The notes: generated from the sequence alone by a model not told the origin. A stretch of DNA of 39,421 bases from Candidatus Cloacimonadota bacterium (GCA_023421135.1 JAEZUG010000016.1:1-39421), one strand, 5' to 3'. Shown: positions 7,844 to 17,494, counted from the stretch's first letter. Numbers and translations: made by a program.

Positions 7844-8946
7844 TGTTGTATCATCTCTTGTTCCCTCTGGCAAAGTATAGCATCGCCTTCAACGTCTTCC
7901 GCTATGTGACGTTTCGCTCCCTTGGTTCGTTTATCACAGCGCTTCTCATCACGCTGCTGCTAGGTCCGGCCTTTATACGTCTCCTAAAAAAGAAGTCTGC
8001 AGTGGAAACTATCGATGAGGATATGCCTGTGCAACACCGAACCAAGCAGGGAACGCCTACTATGGGTGGATTGATTATACTGGTGGCGTTTCTAATTGCT
8101 TCCCTACTCTGGAATGATCTTACCAACGGTGGGGTGCAGATCATGTATCTGGCAACAGTTTGGCTGGGTGTCTTTGGTTTTATTGATGACTACCTGAAGA
8201 ACTTCGTTAAATCGAAGAAAGGGCTACTGCCAAAGTATAAACTATGGGGACAAATCAGTGTGGGGCTGCTTATCACCGTTATTATATACTACGGTGGAGG
8301 AGATAAAGCCGGAGTGGCGAACCTCCAGATTCCTTTCTTCAAGAGCTTGATTCTACCGCTTGGAATAGGTTTTATACCTTTTGCTGTATTCTTGATTGTG
8401 GGCGTCTCTAATGCTGTAAATCTTACCGATGGCCTGGATGGTTTGGCTGCCGGAACCTTGGCTATTACATGCTTGGGATTGGGCGTTATGGCATATCTGA
8501 AAGGTAACTTCCGGGCAGCCGACTATCTTAATTTGGAGTTTCTACCCGATGCAGGTGAGCTTACAGTGCTTATTGCAGCCTTGGTTGGAACATTGATCGG
8601 CTTTCTGTGGTTCAATAGCCACCCAGCTCAAGTCTTTATGGGAGATACCGGTTCCCTGGCGCTGGGAGGCATTATTGCCACTATCTCCATCCTGCTGAGA
8701 GAACAGATCTTCCTGGTAATCATAGGCATGATCTTTTTTGCTGAGACTGGTTCGGTGATGATTCAGACTTCCTGGTTCAAATGGACCAAGAGGAAGTATG
8801 GAGAAGGCAGAAGGGTATTCCTCTGTGCACCATTACACCACCATTTTGAGAAGAAAGGGCTGCATGAGACCAAGATTGTCACGCGCTTCTGGATAGTAGC
8901 AGTGATGCTGGTAGCAATTGGTCTCTCAACAATCAAACTCAGGTAA
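7843..8946 (+). CDS. mraY: MraY, phospho-N-acetylmuramoyl-pentapeptide transferase
   Basis: A 367-residue polytopic inner-membrane enzyme that transfers phospho-MurNAc-pentapeptide to undecaprenyl phosphate, giving lipid I. Visible hallmarks are TPTMGGLIIL, the catalytic Asp pair in FIDDYLKNF (D115-D116), NAVNLTDGLDGLAAG, FMGDTGSLALGG and the His cluster LHHHFEKKG. About ten membrane segments are expected and visible. The start overlaps the murE-murF stop (TAATG). A 50-nt gap with the Shine-Dalgarno for murD follows. Length is normal. Confidence 0.98.
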   Translation: MLYHLLFPLAKYSIAFNVFRYVTFRSLGSFITALLITLLLGPAFIRLLKKKSAVETIDEDMPVQHRTKQGTPTMGGLIILVAFLIASLLWNDLTNGGVQIMYLATVWLGVFGFIDDYLKNFVKSKKGLLPKYKLWGQISVGLLITVIIYYGGGDKAGVANLQIPFFKSLILPLGIGFIPFAVFLIVGVSNAVNLTDGLDGLAAGTLAITCLGLGVMAYLKGNFRAADYLNLEFLPDAGELTVLIAALVGTLIGFLWFNSHPAQVFMGDTGSLALGGIIATISILLREQIFLVIIGMIFFAETGSVMIQTSWFKWTKRKYGEGRRVFLCAPLHHHFEKKGLHETKIVTRFWIVAVMLVAIGLSTIKLR

Positions 8947-8996
8947 CCGGGATCCGAACAGCCTCAGAGTGATATTAAACAATAAGGATATAGAGA

Positions 8997-10352
8997 ATGT
9001 ACAGTAACGACAAAGTCTATGGTGTACTTGGATTGGCCAGAAGCGGCATTGCTGCCGCCAGGAAGATCAAGGAACTGGGCGGAAAAGCATTTCTGAGCGA
9101 TTTACTGCCTGAAGATAAGATCAAGGATGCTGCAACTCTGAAGCAGGAATTTGACCTGGAGTTTGGTGGACACACGGACAGGCTGCTCGAGTGTGATGAG
9201 TGGATAGTCAGTCCAGGCATTCCTCTCAGTGCCCCAATCATCGAAAAGGGCAAAGCCAAGGGGATCACCATGATCTCCGAGATAGAATTTGGATATCAGA
9301 TAATGCACCCAGATAGTAAGATTATAGCTGTGACCGGCTCAAATGGGAAGAGCACAACAGCCAGCCTGATTTATCACATTCTGAAGAAAATGGATAAGAG
9401 AGTCATTCTGGCGGGAAACATTGGAGATGCCTTTTGCAACTACGATATCCATAAGCCAAACTATGAGTATATCGTCCTGGAGATCAGCAGTTTTCAGCTC
9501 GATCTTATTCAAACATTCAAGCCCAAGGTTGCTGTGCTTTTAAACATCACACCCGATCATCTGAACAGGTATGAATCCTTTGGTCATTATGCCAGCTCCA
9601 AATTCAGGATCTTTGAGAACCAAAGCCCGGATGATTTTGCTATCCTCAATACTGAACAAGAAGAATATCCTCAACAGGTCTCCACTCTCAATTCCAAGAA
9701 ACTTTGGTTCTCTCAGAGAAACACCCATGCAGGGATCGATGCCTGGGTGGATGCCAAATTTATAAACTTCGATGGAAGAGCCAAAGTCTCCGTTTATGAC
9801 CTAAGTTTGCGGGGACCTCACAATCACCTGAATTTGATGGCTGCCGTACTGGCTGTTAACTCTGTGGAAAGGGGATTGGAAAGGGTGATCAAATCCATCA
9901 ATGGCTTCAAACCTCTGGTTCACAGATTGGAGCCGGTTGGAAGTGTAAATGGGGTTTATTTCTACAACGATTCCAAGGCAACCAATACAGATTCAGTAAG
10001 AAGTGCTCTGCAGTCCTTCGATACTCCTCTGAGAGTCATCATGGGCGGCAGTGACAAAGGTGAAGATTTCAACTGCCTTACCGATATATTGAAAGATAAA
10101 GCAACCAAGCTTTATATCACCGGAGAGACTTCCGGTAAGATGAGACAGGCCTGGCTGGGCAAGATCCCTCTTGTCTGCCTGGATACTATGGCGGATTGCG
10201 TCAGGATGGCCTTTGACGAATCCATGGTGGGAGACACCGTGCTGCTATCTCCCGGTTGTGCCAGTTATGACCAGTTCCGCAATTTCGAGCACAGGGGACA
10301 GGTCTTTAAACAAGTGGTTGAAGAAATCGCCTGGGAACATGAAAAAAACTAG
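8997..10352 (+). CDS. murD: MurD, UDP-MurNAc-L-Ala:D-Glu ligase
   Basis: A 451-residue Mur ligase adding D-glutamate to UDP-MurNAc-L-Ala. The N-terminal Rossmann part contains GLARSGIAAARK. The ATP loop is GSNGKSTT (114-121). The central domain has EISSFQLD and NITPDHLNRY, and the C-terminal domain FYNDSKATN followed by MGGSDKGEDF and LSPGCASYDQF, all MurD signatures. AAGGATATAGAGA precedes the ATG. The 3' end overlaps the ftsW start by 14 nt. The order mraY-murD-ftsW is the classical dcw order. Confidence 0.98.
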   Translation: MYSNDKVYGVLGLARSGIAAARKIKELGGKAFLSDLLPEDKIKDAATLKQEFDLEFGGHTDRLLECDEWIVSPGIPLSAPIIEKGKAKGITMISEIEFGYQIMHPDSKIIAVTGSNGKSTTASLIYHILKKMDKRVILAGNIGDAFCNYDIHKPNYEYIVLEISSFQLDLIQTFKPKVAVLLNITPDHLNRYESFGHYASSKFRIFENQSPDDFAILNTEQEEYPQQVSTLNSKKLWFSQRNTHAGIDAWVDAKFINFDGRAKVSVYDLSLRGPHNHLNLMAAVLAVNSVERGLERVIKSINGFKPLVHRLEPVGSVNGVYFYNDSKATNTDSVRSALQSFDTPLRVIMGGSDKGEDFNCLTDILKDKATKLYITGETSGKMRQAWLGKIPLVCLDTMADCVRMAFDESMVGDTVLLSPGCASYDQFRNFEHRGQVFKQVVEEIAWEHEKN

Positions 10353-11478
10353 AACCACTCCATACGTCGTAAACTACGATAAGTCTATCCTGATATCATA
10401 TCTGGCTCTGGCTCTGTTTGGCCTTTTGACGATGTTGAATATCACTTCTGTGCAAGGATCTATGGGATACTTTTACAAGCAGCTTGTCTTTTTGGTTATG
10501 GCAATTCTGGCGATGGTCTTCATTGTGCTATATCCCAATCTGGAGAAACTCAAACGACTCAGTATCCTATTGGTAGTTGTCGCAATAGTCATGCTGGTGG
10601 CAGTGTTGGTGATGGGGATAAACGTCAAAGGAGCCACCCGCCTTCTCAAGCTTGGTCCCATCAGTTTTCAGCCCAGCTTCCTGGCCAGACTAGCCCTAGT
10701 GTTTTACTACGCCTACTACCTAGAGAAGAAAAGAGAAGAGATCAAGGAAAAGAACATTCAGCAATTGATCCCCACTCTTATACCTCTGATGGCCTGTACT
10801 GGCCTGATTTATCTTCTTATCCTGATCGAAAACCACATGAGCACCCTGGTGATCAGCGGCGGAACTCTCCTCTGTCTTTTGTTCTATGCCGGCCTGAGAA
10901 AACGCTTTATTGCGGGAGTGCTGATAGTAGGACTTATCGGTGGCATCGGAATCCTTACCTTTGGTGAATCCTTCCGGATGAAACGTATTGAGATATACAA
11001 GAAGTACAATCTCTTTATCCGGCAGGATAACGCTCAGACCACAGCCGCTGATGAGTATCAGGTAAAAGAGAGTTTAGCAGCCTTGAGCAGTGGTGGCTTG
11101 TTCGGCACAGGAATAGCCCGTGGAAGGGCTAAACACTACTACCTCCCAGAGGCCAGAACAGACTATGTCTTCACCATCATAGGTGAGGAAATGGGGTTCC
11201 TGGGGGCTATCATCCTGTTTGGATTGCAGTGCCTGCTCTTCTTTAAATCATTTAAACTGGCGGAAAGTCAGGAGAGCTTCTTCCTAAAGTATCTCTGCGC
11301 CGGGGTCGCTATGAATATATTCTTTAATGCTTTGGTCAATATTGGAGTGTCAATCTCCATCCTGCCCCCAACCGGAAACACGCTGCCCTTTGTGAGTTAT
11401 GGGGGGTCAGCGTTGATGATGGATTCCATTGGTGTCGGCATCATCCTCAATATCAGCGCCACCAGGAGATATGTATGA
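10339..11478 (+). CDS. ftsW: FtsW, septal peptidoglycan glycosyltransferase (SEDS family)
   Basis: A 379-residue SEDS polytopic protein that polymerises lipid II at the septum with FtsI. About ten hydrophobic segments are present. Signatures include GSMGYFYKQL, KGATRLLKLGPISFQPS, ARGRAKHYYLPEARTDYVF, GEEMGFLGA and GNTLPFVSYGGSAL. The frame is open further upstream, to 10171 inside murD, but that extension is not SEDS-like. The ATG at 10339 gives a short cytoplasmic basic N-terminus followed by the first helix. It overlaps murD by 14 nt and murG by 4 nt (ATGA), so translation is probably coupled. Confidence 0.95.
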   Translation: MKKTRTTPYVVNYDKSILISYLALALFGLLTMLNITSVQGSMGYFYKQLVFLVMAILAMVFIVLYPNLEKLKRLSILLVVVAIVMLVAVLVMGINVKGATRLLKLGPISFQPSFLARLALVFYYAYYLEKKREEIKEKNIQQLIPTLIPLMACTGLIYLLILIENHMSTLVISGGTLLCLLFYAGLRKRFIAGVLIVGLIGGIGILTFGESFRMKRIEIYKKYNLFIRQDNAQTTAADEYQVKESLAALSSGGLFGTGIARGRAKHYYLPEARTDYVFTIIGEEMGFLGAIILFGLQCLLFFKSFKLAESQESFFLKYLCAGVAMNIFFNALVNIGVSISILPPTGNTLPFVSYGGSALMMDSIGVGIILNISATRRYV

Positions 11479-12551
11479 ACTTCATTGTCGCAGGAGGCGG
11501 ATCCGGAGGACACATCTCTCCGGCATTGGCTATCGCCGATCAATTGAGATTGAAGGGACACACCATCTCTTACATCGGCAACACAGACAGTATGGAAGAA
11601 AGGCTGGTGAAACAGGAAGGATTGGATTTCCTGCCAATCAATGTGCAAAAGCTTTACCGTAAGCTCACCCTGGCTCATTTCAGATTTCCTATTCTGCTCC
11701 TCCGCAGCATACGCACCTGCATGAAGTATCTGGAGCAAACTCACACCGCAGCAGTAATCTGTACCGGTGGTTACATTTCCGGCCCAATAGCTATAGCAGC
11801 TATTCTTAAGCATGTGGATCTCTACTTCTGGGATGGAAACAGCTACCCCGGTCTTACGACCCGTTATCTGGCAAGACGGATCAAGGTGGTCTTCACGGCT
11901 TTCGACGCAGCTTCTGAATATCTAAAAGGAGCAAACTGCCAGAATCTCTGGATCCCTCTGCGAAATAAACCTATACCTCAGCTTACAAGCAAGCTGGAGC
12001 TGCCCGGGATCAGTCAAGACAAGCCTATTCTCCTGGTAACAGGCGGTTCACAAGGCTCCATGGCCATCAATGAGGCCGTAGCAGGCTCTCTGGAACGCAT
12101 TATGGCTCTGGGCTTTGATATAATCTGGCAAGCAGGGAGGATCGGATTCAACAAGTACCAATCCCAGTTTGGCAGCATGCCTGGGCTACATATATTTGAA
12201 TTCTCTAACCAAATGCCTGAAATGATGCAGGTTTCCAGCCTAGCTGTATCCAGAGCGGGAGCTCTTTCTATTGCAGAGCTGCAGGAATACCACGTCCCAG
12301 CAATCCTGATTCCCTTGCCAACCGCAGCGGAAAACCACCAGTTCTTCAATGCCCGGGAACAGCAGAAGCGTGGCCTTGCCATGCTCCTGGAGCAGAGTAA
12401 ACTAAGCTCCGGAACCCTGTACAAATCAGTGCAAGCCCTTTGGGATCACCGGGAAAACTTCATGAAGCAATTCAGCTCTCTGGCTCCCAATACAAGTGCT
12501 GAAGACATTGTAAACCATATATTAAGCTATTATACAAAAGGAGACAACTAA
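11475..12551 (+). CDS. murG: MurG, lipid II synthase (GlcNAc transferase)
   Basis: A 358-residue GT28 glycosyltransferase that adds GlcNAc to lipid I on the cytoplasmic membrane face. The N-terminal G-loop is GGGSGGH (7-13). A second glycine loop, TGGSQGS, opens the C-terminal domain. SRAGALSIAELQEY carries the Ser-Arg-Ala-Gly and Glu elements that contact UDP-GlcNAc, and the PLPTAAENHQFFNA region corresponds to the usual 'P...DHQ..NA' segment with a slight variation. The start overlaps the ftsW stop. AAAGGAG near the 3' end serves murC. Confidence 0.97.
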   Translation: MNFIVAGGGSGGHISPALAIADQLRLKGHTISYIGNTDSMEERLVKQEGLDFLPINVQKLYRKLTLAHFRFPILLLRSIRTCMKYLEQTHTAAVICTGGYISGPIAIAAILKHVDLYFWDGNSYPGLTTRYLARRIKVVFTAFDAASEYLKGANCQNLWIPLRNKPIPQLTSKLELPGISQDKPILLVTGGSQGSMAINEAVAGSLERIMALGFDIIWQAGRIGFNKYQSQFGSMPGLHIFEFSNQMPEMMQVSSLAVSRAGALSIAELQEYHVPAILIPLPTAAENHQFFNAREQQKRGLAMLLEQSKLSSGTLYKSVQALWDHRENFMKQFSSLAPNTSAEDIVNHILSYYTKGDN

Positions 12552-12552
12552 G

Positions 12553-13929
12553 ATGTTGGGAAGAATGAAACGCCTGCATTTTATTGGAATCGGCGGAATC
12601 GGAATGTCCGGAATAGCTGAATTCCTGCACAATCAGGGCCTGGTGATCACCGGCTCGGATATGAAGAAAACCGATATCACCCAACATCTGGAAAGCATTG
12701 GGATATCCATTCATGAAGGCCACAACCCTTCGATTATCAAAGATGCAGACCTGGTGGTAAAGTCATCTGCCGTAAAAGATGACAACCCTGAGATAGTAGC
12801 AGCCAAATCCATGAAGATACCTGTGATCCGCCGAGCAGAAATGCTGGCCGAGATCACCAGGATGAGCTTTAGTATTGGCATCTCCGGAACTCATGGCAAG
12901 ACCACCACAACTTCAATGAGCGGGATGGTGCTGGAAGCAGCAGGCCTGAACCCCACAATCATCGTTGGTGGTAAAGTAAAGAACTTTGGCAGCAACAACG
13001 TGATGGGCTCCGGTAAATACATCGTGGTGGAGGCAGATGAATACGATCATTCGTTCCTCTCTCTCACTCCTTGCATAGCTGGTATCACCAATATCGACAC
13101 CGATCATTTGGATTGCTACCGTAACCTGGATGACATCAAAGGTGCCTTCATTGAGTATGCCAACAAAGTGCCATTCTTTGGTTCAGTGATAGCCTGCCTC
13201 GAAGACCCCGGAGTACAGAGTATTATCCCCAAGATCAACAAAAAGCTTCTCACTTATGGCTTTTCCCGTCAGGCCGATCTCCAGGCCTCCGGTATCGAGA
13301 TGAAAGGTTTTACCGCTTCCTTCGATGTGAGCTTCAAAGGCTACAAACTAGGACGTATCCAGATGAAAGTAACCGGTAAATACAACATTCTCAATGCTCT
13401 GCAAGCAGTTGGGATAGGGCTGGAGCTGGATATCCCATTTACTCATATCCAAGCAGGTCTTGCGGAGTATAGTGGAGTTTACCGGAGATTTGAGCTGAAG
13501 GGGGAAGCAGCCGGCATAACAGTCTATGACGATTATGCCCATCATCCCAACGAGATCATTGCCACCCTGGAGGGTTTCAAAGACAGTACAGACCGGCGCA
13601 TTGTCACTCTCTTCCAACCACATCTCTATTCCCGCACCAGAGACTTCCACAAGCAGTTTGGAAAAGCTTTCTTCAGTTGCGATTGCCTGATCCTAGCGCC
13701 CATCTATCCTGCTCGCGAAACAGAGATACCGGGGGTCAATTCCCGCTTGATCGCTGATGCTGCAATTCAATCCGGTCATCACAACATTATTTGCCTGGAA
13801 AACAATGACCAAATAGTAGATCAAACCCTTGAACAACTTGAGGATGGAGATATCCTTATCACCATGGGTGCCGGTAACATCTGGCAATATGGTGAGACAA
13901 TCCTGAAGAAACTCCAAGAAAAGGGTTGA
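12553..13929 (+). CDS. murC: MurC, UDP-MurNAc:L-Ala ligase
   Basis: A 458-residue Mur ligase for the first peptide step. FIGIGGIGMSGIAEFL is the MurC Rossmann motif, GTHGKTTTT (112-120) the ATP loop, and EADEYDHSFLSL, NIDTDHLDCY and YDDYAHHPNEI are MurC-type catalytic segments. AAAGGAG (12537-12543) supports ATG 12553; the in-frame ATG at 12565 is possible and would lose only four residues. In many dcw clusters murB and ddl come next; here murC is followed directly by ftsQ after 106 nt. Confidence 0.98.
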   Translation: MLGRMKRLHFIGIGGIGMSGIAEFLHNQGLVITGSDMKKTDITQHLESIGISIHEGHNPSIIKDADLVVKSSAVKDDNPEIVAAKSMKIPVIRRAEMLAEITRMSFSIGISGTHGKTTTTSMSGMVLEAAGLNPTIIVGGKVKNFGSNNVMGSGKYIVVEADEYDHSFLSLTPCIAGITNIDTDHLDCYRNLDDIKGAFIEYANKVPFFGSVIACLEDPGVQSIIPKINKKLLTYGFSRQADLQASGIEMKGFTASFDVSFKGYKLGRIQMKVTGKYNILNALQAVGIGLELDIPFTHIQAGLAEYSGVYRRFELKGEAAGITVYDDYAHHPNEIIATLEGFKDSTDRRIVTLFQPHLYSRTRDFHKQFGKAFFSCDCLILAPIYPARETEIPGVNSRLIADAAIQSGHHNIICLENNDQIVDQTLEQLEDGDILITMGAGNIWQYGETILKKLQEKG

Positions 13930-14035
13930 CACAATTCATAAGTATGAAAAAGATAGTAACTTGTAACGCAACATGCAAAATCGCTAGAAACGCTTCCAGC
14001 GATGTAAGTGCAATATATATCAATAAGGTAAGGTG

Positions 14036-14797
14036 ATGGATAGAAGAGACCGTAAACGTCGTGGACATAGCAGGTATTATCTGCTCTTTGTCCTTGCCAT
14101 CTTGGGGCTTGGAGCCTTGGGATGGGGCGGTTACTACCTTCTCTCACATATAAATGCCTTCGATTACCGCAGCACTTCTTTGGTCGGTAACAGCGCTGTT
14201 CCGGACAGTCTTTTTATGCAGGTATTGAATCGCTACAAAGGTGAAAACCTCCTTGCCATACCCTCAAAAAAGCTCAATCGTGAACTTACCAGCCTCTCCA
14301 GAGTCAAAGCAGTGAAGATTCGAAAACACTTCCTGCACACACTCAGCATCCGTGTGACCGAAAGCACTCCGGTTCTATTTGTAAAGAGTCGCGAGGGTCA
14401 GATTTACCCAGTGGATGCCGAGGGTAGAGTTCTTGCGATCTATAACGCTCTCTTACCAGAAGACCTGCCAATTGCCACCACCTATCTCTACGATGAGCAG
14501 TTTCAGACCGGGAAGAAACTGCGCACTGCCAATCTGCAGAGAATTCTCAGGTTGAACCAGCGCATCGTCAAGGAGTATCCCGAGTTCTTGCCCCGTATCT
14601 CAGAGTATTACACTGTAGATAACACAGTTTACATTGTAGAGCTTGAGACTGGCACCCGGATCATTCCTCCGGAAGAGAAGCTGGCCGATCAGTTGCGCCG
14701 GTATCTCTTTGTGCAGGAGAACGGCAATATCGGTTCCCGCAAGGTAGTTGACCTGCGTTACGATAACCAGGTAGTCGTGAAGGCAGGCACAGAATGA
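14036..14797 (+). CDS. ftsQ: FtsQ/DivIB-type division protein
   Basis: A 253-residue bitopic protein. A strongly basic N-terminus (DRRDRKRRGHSR) precedes one membrane helix (about 15-37) and a periplasmic POTRA-like region (about 40-110, with YRSTSLVGNSAVPDSLF). A beta-rich FtsQ domain follows, with LFVKSREGQIYPVDAEGRVL as its most conserved part. FtsQ links FtsL/FtsB to the divisome. It sits directly before ftsA, as in most dcw clusters. ATG 14036 is preferred to GTG 14033 because AAGGT (14025-14029) is then six bases upstream. The stop overlaps ftsA (ATGA). Sequence conservation is modest, so position matters in this call. Confidence 0.87.
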   Translation: MDRRDRKRRGHSRYYLLFVLAILGLGALGWGGYYLLSHINAFDYRSTSLVGNSAVPDSLFMQVLNRYKGENLLAIPSKKLNRELTSLSRVKAVKIRKHFLHTLSIRVTESTPVLFVKSREGQIYPVDAEGRVLAIYNALLPEDLPIATTYLYDEQFQTGKKLRTANLQRILRLNQRIVKEYPEFLPRISEYYTVDNTVYIVELETGTRIIPPEEKLADQLRRYLFVQENGNIGSRKVVDLRYDNQVVVKAGTE

Positions 14798-16068
14798 GAC
14801 ACAATCTTGTCACAGCTCTGGACGTTGGCTCTCACAGCATAAAGGTGATTCAGGCCAGTTCTGAAAAGGACAACAAGGTAAACATCCATGCCATTGCGCA
14901 AGTTAAAGCAGAGGGCTTGGAACGTGGTTTGGTGCGTGATATAGGAGCCGTCAGCGCTTGCATTAAAAAAGCCCTGCAAGAAGCGGAAACTCTCTCTGGC
15001 ATGAAGGCATCCAATATCTTCACTTCTATCAGCGGAGATCATGTTCGCACCAGTGTTGCCGATGGCAGAGTATCCATTCCCTCCATCAGCTCAAACGAGC
15101 CCGGAGAGATCACCGAAGAACACCTGGAACAGGTGATTGAAGAATCCCAGAACATTGTCAAAATCCAGAAAGCAAATGACAGATGCAAGATACTGCACAG
15201 CTTTGCACAGGGTTATACTATAGACGGCCATGAAGATATTCGCAATCCACTCAATATGAATGGATTCCTTTTGGTGGCCAAAGTCTGCTCCATCTTAGCG
15301 GAGATCACGCCCCTCAGAAACCTCACCAAAAGCATTGAACTCGCCGGCTATAGCGTTGCTCCGGAGAATATTGTTCTCAGCCATATTGCAGCAGCAGATG
15401 CTGTGCTCTCCAGCGATGAGAAACGCCTGGGCTGTATCTTGATAGATATGGGCTCCGGAACATCCGATATCTCTATCTTTAACCGCAGTGTTCTGGAGAA
15501 GATCCTGGTGGTACCCAGAGCAGGAGCTCTGATTACTGAGGATCTGGCAATAGGCCTGAAGACGCCCATTGACAGTGCTGAATACCTGAAAACAGAATAT
15601 GGCACAGCCAATGCTGCTTCGGTTGATCCCAGTCTGGAAGTGGAAGTCGAAGGCATCAGCAACCGCCCTTCCAGCTCCAAGAGAGCCAGCCTGATTAGCC
15701 ACGTGATTCAACACAGAGTAGATGACATTCTGAGTTCCTGTTATCACAAGACCGTAGAGTTTTACACTCCGGAACTGGTCACTGCCGGGATAGTTCTCAC
15801 CGGAGGAACAGCCAACCTGCGTGGAATTGCCGATCAGATTGAATATTCATATAACTTGCCCGTGAAAATTGCCAGACCCAATATGGAAGGCTTTTCCGGA
15901 CAGACCACTTTGCTTTTGGATCCAGCCTTCAGCGTTGCTGCAGGGCTGATCCGTCATGCTTTTGCCGGTAGTAGATCATCCGGCAGGCAAAGCGGACTCA
16001 ACCTTGTGAGTACGCAATCCAACAAGATAATCGATAAGATCAAAAATATACTAAAAGATTTCATTTAA
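14794..16068 (+). CDS. ftsA: FtsA, actin-like membrane tether of FtsZ
   Basis: A 424-residue actin-fold ATPase. Phosphate 1 (ALDVGSHSIKVI), the 1C domain typical of FtsA (about 80-160), phosphate 2 (LIDMGSGTSDISIF) and the adenosine motif (GIVLTGGTANLRG) are all visible. The final residues NKIIDKIKNILKDFI form an amphipathic helix, the membrane-targeting sequence of FtsA. It recruits FtsZ and later division proteins to the membrane. It overlaps ftsQ by 4 nt and is separated from ftsZ by 12 nt. Confidence 0.96.
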   Translation: MRHNLVTALDVGSHSIKVIQASSEKDNKVNIHAIAQVKAEGLERGLVRDIGAVSACIKKALQEAETLSGMKASNIFTSISGDHVRTSVADGRVSIPSISSNEPGEITEEHLEQVIEESQNIVKIQKANDRCKILHSFAQGYTIDGHEDIRNPLNMNGFLLVAKVCSILAEITPLRNLTKSIELAGYSVAPENIVLSHIAAADAVLSSDEKRLGCILIDMGSGTSDISIFNRSVLEKILVVPRAGALITEDLAIGLKTPIDSAEYLKTEYGTANAASVDPSLEVEVEGISNRPSSSKRASLISHVIQHRVDDILSSCYHKTVEFYTPELVTAGIVLTGGTANLRGIADQIEYSYNLPVKIARPNMEGFSGQTTLLLDPAFSVAAGLIRHAFAGSRSSGRQSGLNLVSTQSNKIIDKIKNILKDFI

Positions 16069-16080
16069 AATGGGGGAACA

Positions 16081-17337
16081 ATGATCGAATTAGACGAAAA
16101 ACCAGCACAAATTGGCACCAATATCAAAGTCTTGGGCGTGGGTGGCTCCGGCGGTAATGCCGTGAACACCATGATACATAACGGACTTACCGGAGTGGAG
16201 TTTGTGGCTGCCAATACAGACTCATCGGACATAGCCAAATCCAAAGCCAAGATCACCTTGCAACTTGGTAAAAAGCTCACGCGCGGACTGGGCACCGGAG
16301 CCAATCCGGATTTGGGATCCCGTGCTGCAGAAGAATCTAAAGACGAGATCAAGAGCCATCTCGATGGCGCCGACATGTGCTTTATCACAGCCGGAATGGG
16401 CGGTGGCACAGGCACAGGTGGAGCGCCAGTTATCGCCAAGATAGCCCGTGAAATGGGCATCCTGACTGTGGGTATCGTGACCACACCTTTTGAATTTGAA
16501 GGCAAGAAGAGAAAGGATAATGCTGCTGAAGGCATTACCAATCTCAAAGAATATGTGGATACTCTGATCCTGATTCCCAATCAAAAACTTTGCGACATCT
16601 ATCCTGAGATGAGCGTTGCCAATGGCTTCATGTATGCCGATAACGTTCTCTTTGAAGCGGTGAAAGCCGTCTCCGACATCATCAATGTTACTGGATATAT
16701 CAACGTGGACTTTGCCGACGTGAAAGCCGTGATGCAAAACATGGGCTATGCCCTGATGGGTACTGGTACAGCGGAGGGTGATAACCGCTCCGTAAATGCC
16801 GCCAAAGCAGCCATCAACAATCCTCTCCTGGCAGATATAGACCTGGCAGGTTGCCAATCCATGCTGATCAACATCACTGCCGGGAACGACATGAAGATGA
16901 GCGAATTCCAGGAAATTTCCAATGTCGTGATCAATGAAACAGGTACCGCTGCCAACATCATCACAGGCCTTATCTTCAATGAAGCCATGGAAGGCAAGAT
17001 CTCTGTGACAATCATTGCCACTGGCTTAAAGAATAGCATGACCGATCGCATTTTGGACATCAATCCACCCTCATGGGCCAATCAGGAACCGGTTAAAGAA
17101 CCTTTCCGGGAAACACGCCGGGAAGCAAGCCCCAAAGACGATGATCGTGACCCTCCATCTCCTCCTCCGTTGCAACCGGTTGAACCCGAAGAAGAGGAAG
17201 ACATCGAATCCATTTTCAAACGGCTCAATATCAGCCCCAAACAGAACCTTGCACCCCAGGAAAGAAGCAGGGAAGAGAGCACAAGATTGTCAACTCTCAG
17301 AACCGATATTCCTGCTTTCCTAAGAGCGCTCGACTAA
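16081..17337 (+). CDS. ftsZ: FtsZ, tubulin-like division GTPase
   Basis: A 418-residue FtsZ. GTP binding: VGGSGGNAVNTM (20-31) and the tubulin signature GGGTGTG (107-113). The T7 loop NVDFADVK completes the active site of the neighbouring subunit. After the globular domain (about 1-320) comes a Pro/Glu-rich linker (about 325-405), then the C-terminal peptide DIPAFLRALD, which binds FtsA. The Shine-Dalgarno is GGGGGA. It is the last gene of the cluster and is followed by a hairpin terminator. Confidence 0.99.
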   Translation: MIELDEKPAQIGTNIKVLGVGGSGGNAVNTMIHNGLTGVEFVAANTDSSDIAKSKAKITLQLGKKLTRGLGTGANPDLGSRAAEESKDEIKSHLDGADMCFITAGMGGGTGTGGAPVIAKIAREMGILTVGIVTTPFEFEGKKRKDNAAEGITNLKEYVDTLILIPNQKLCDIYPEMSVANGFMYADNVLFEAVKAVSDIINVTGYINVDFADVKAVMQNMGYALMGTGTAEGDNRSVNAAKAAINNPLLADIDLAGCQSMLINITAGNDMKMSEFQEISNVVINETGTAANIITGLIFNEAMEGKISVTIIATGLKNSMTDRILDINPPSWANQEPVKEPFRETRREASPKDDDRDPPSPPPLQPVEPEEEEDIESIFKRLNISPKQNLAPQERSREESTRLSTLRTDIPAFLRALD

Positions 17338-17363
17338 GCCCTCACTTACCATTAAGTATAGAA

Positions 17364-17423
17364 CAAGCTCTCCCCGAGCTTGGTAATCGCCGGCGGCCCC
17401 CCTGCCGGCGATTTATTTGTATT
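17364..17423 (+). terminator. Intrinsic terminator of the dcw cluster
   Basis: A perfect 10-bp stem (AATCGCCGGC, 17385-17394, with GCCGGCGATT, 17404-17413) is followed by TATTTGTATT. A smaller hairpin, CAAGCTC/GAGCTTG (17364-17382), lies just before it. The position 48 nt after the ftsZ stop fits the end of the operon. Confidence 0.85.
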
Positions 17424-17460
17424 GCCCAGAATCAAGAACTATTCAAGAGATAGTCGTACA

Positions 17461-17494
17461 GCGCCACAACCCGGAACCCCGCTTTAGTGGGGTG
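17461..17494. repeat. GCGCCACA/ACCCCGC palindromic repeat, copy 1
   Basis: The sequence starts GCGCCACAACCCGGAA and contains the hairpin ACCCCGC-TTTA-GTGGGGT (17476-17493). The same framework with a GGA loop is found at 27732-27767, so this is a small dispersed REP-like family. Confidence 0.65.

Noticed and set aside
10171..10338. N-terminal extension of ftsW inside murD
   Set aside because: The extension overlaps conserved murD sequence in another frame and is not SEDS-like.
13926..13954. Promoter overlapping the murC stop
   Set aside because: TTGACA is perfect, but no -10 hexamer better than three of six lies at normal spacing.
16222..16857. 211-codon - strand frame opposite ftsZ
   Set aside because: It is a shadow of the conserved ftsZ coding frame, with no Shine-Dalgarno or family resemblance.
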